20,522 nucleotides of DNA from a virus, in the IMG/VR virus record IMGVR_UViG_3300025138_000489, positions 1 to 20,522 of that record; one strand, given 5' to 3'. The notes under the pieces were generated by a model. It did no database searches. It had not been told where the DNA came from and worked only from the letters and a program-made list of their open reading frames with translations. Both the position numbers and the translations under genes were made by a program. Shown here piece by piece: positions 20,225-20,522 of this stretch (position 1 is its first letter; each line of letters starts with the position of its first letter).

Positions 20225-20522
20225 TATACAGGCTTATTCTTTGACTCTTTGACTTTAGGCATTTTAGGATCAAGGTCAACCTTGGTCATAACTTTACCAG
20301 TAGCAGTTTTTCCTTTAGTCTTTGATGGTTTTCCATCATCGTCTGTACCGTCACCGTCCTTGTCATTTTCAAGGTCTTGAGATTCTTTCTTAGCGGCTTC
20401 TTGCCAAATACCAAGAACAGTTTCTTTCATAGACTTTGAAATTGCCTTACGTCTTTTATGTAAGAACTTATCAGACGAATCAACATCTCCATCGTTGTCA
20501 ATGTCTTGATCTTTACGGTCTT
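20224..20522 (-). CDS. Partial acidic protein with Ca-binding-like Asp motifs (N-terminus beyond window)
   Basis: The frame is open to the right window edge, so the gene starts outside; the ATG at 20430 is internal. The visible part reads DRKDQDIDNDGDVDSSDKFL, then HKRRKAISKSMKETVLGIWQ, then DKDGDGTDDDGKPSK and a Lys-rich end. The two D-x-D-x-D-G stretches resemble EF-hand/dockerin Ca-binding loops, and this type of motif with a following basic helix is known in proteins of marine T4-like phages. It is directly upstream of the nucleotidase gene. A virion or scaffold role is likely but unproven. Confidence 0.7.
   Translation of the reverse strand, partial: DRKDQDIDNDGDVDSSDKFLHKRRKAISKSMKETVLGIWQEAAKKESQDLENDKDGDGTDDDGKPSKTKGKTATGKVMTKVDLDPKMPKVKESKNKPV

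Noticed and set aside
20224-20430. Separate 68-aa gene starting at 20430
   Set aside because: The frame continues upstream without a stop to the window edge with the same acidic Asp-motif composition, and no RBS precedes this ATG.

Overview
The window is part of the genome of a lytic, AT-rich, T4-like marine myovirus of the cyanophage/pelagimyophage type. Evidence: a T4-type replication and nucleotide set (RNase H, gp61-type primase, class I ribonucleotide reductase NrdA/NrdB), short tightly packed genes with TAATG/ATGA overlaps all on the minus strand, T4-style capsid-targeting N-termini, and structural proteins with Gly/Thr/Ala/Asn-rich repeats typical of marine myoviruses. A Gram-negative host is inferred from lipobox proteins and a spanin pair. 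The exact host cannot be read from the sequence.

All genes are transcribed from high to low coordinates. From 20522 down to about 14750 lies a virion/late module: an acidic protein with Ca-binding-like motifs (cut by the window edge), a HAD-type nucleotidase, a large repeat-bearing structural protein, a coiled-coil protein, a fibre-like protein, a 59-aa protein, a protein with a T4-like capsid-targeting leader, and four conserved proteins of unknown function. From 14756 to 12831 lies a probable lysis/envelope cassette: small membrane protein (holin candidate), overlapping inner and outer spanin-like proteins, a DUF1353 protein and an XhlA-like tail-anchored coiled coil. No endolysin is visible.

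Next is a 59-bp directly repeated block, each copy holding a consensus sigma70 promoter (TTGACA-N17-TATAAT). It drives primase, nrdA, a small conserved ORF, a glutaredoxin-NrdB fusion, a zinc-ribbon protein and a PD-(D/E)xK-like nuclease. From about 7.4 kb to 4.9 kb are many small accessory genes in short operons, each opened by a sigma70-like promoter with 17-bp spacing and some closed by intrinsic terminators. Then comes an envelope cassette (two lipoproteins around a 45-aa membrane protein), followed by a phage-encoded ribosomal protein bS21, two conserved small proteins, a tRNA-Gly(UCC) gene with encoded CCA, RNase H and a DUF6433-like protein, closed by a strong terminator. The left end has a small metalloprotease with a 25-aa membrane microprotein and the beginning of one more gene.

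Points of most interest: the unannotated, somewhat degenerate tRNA-Gly with its own promoter inside the upstream gene; bS21; the duplicated promoter; a family of early promoters sharing a palindromic operator-like spacer and a common transcript start; capsid-targeting leaders on two proteins, one an enzyme; and about ten microproteins under 60 aa placed by start/stop overlaps.
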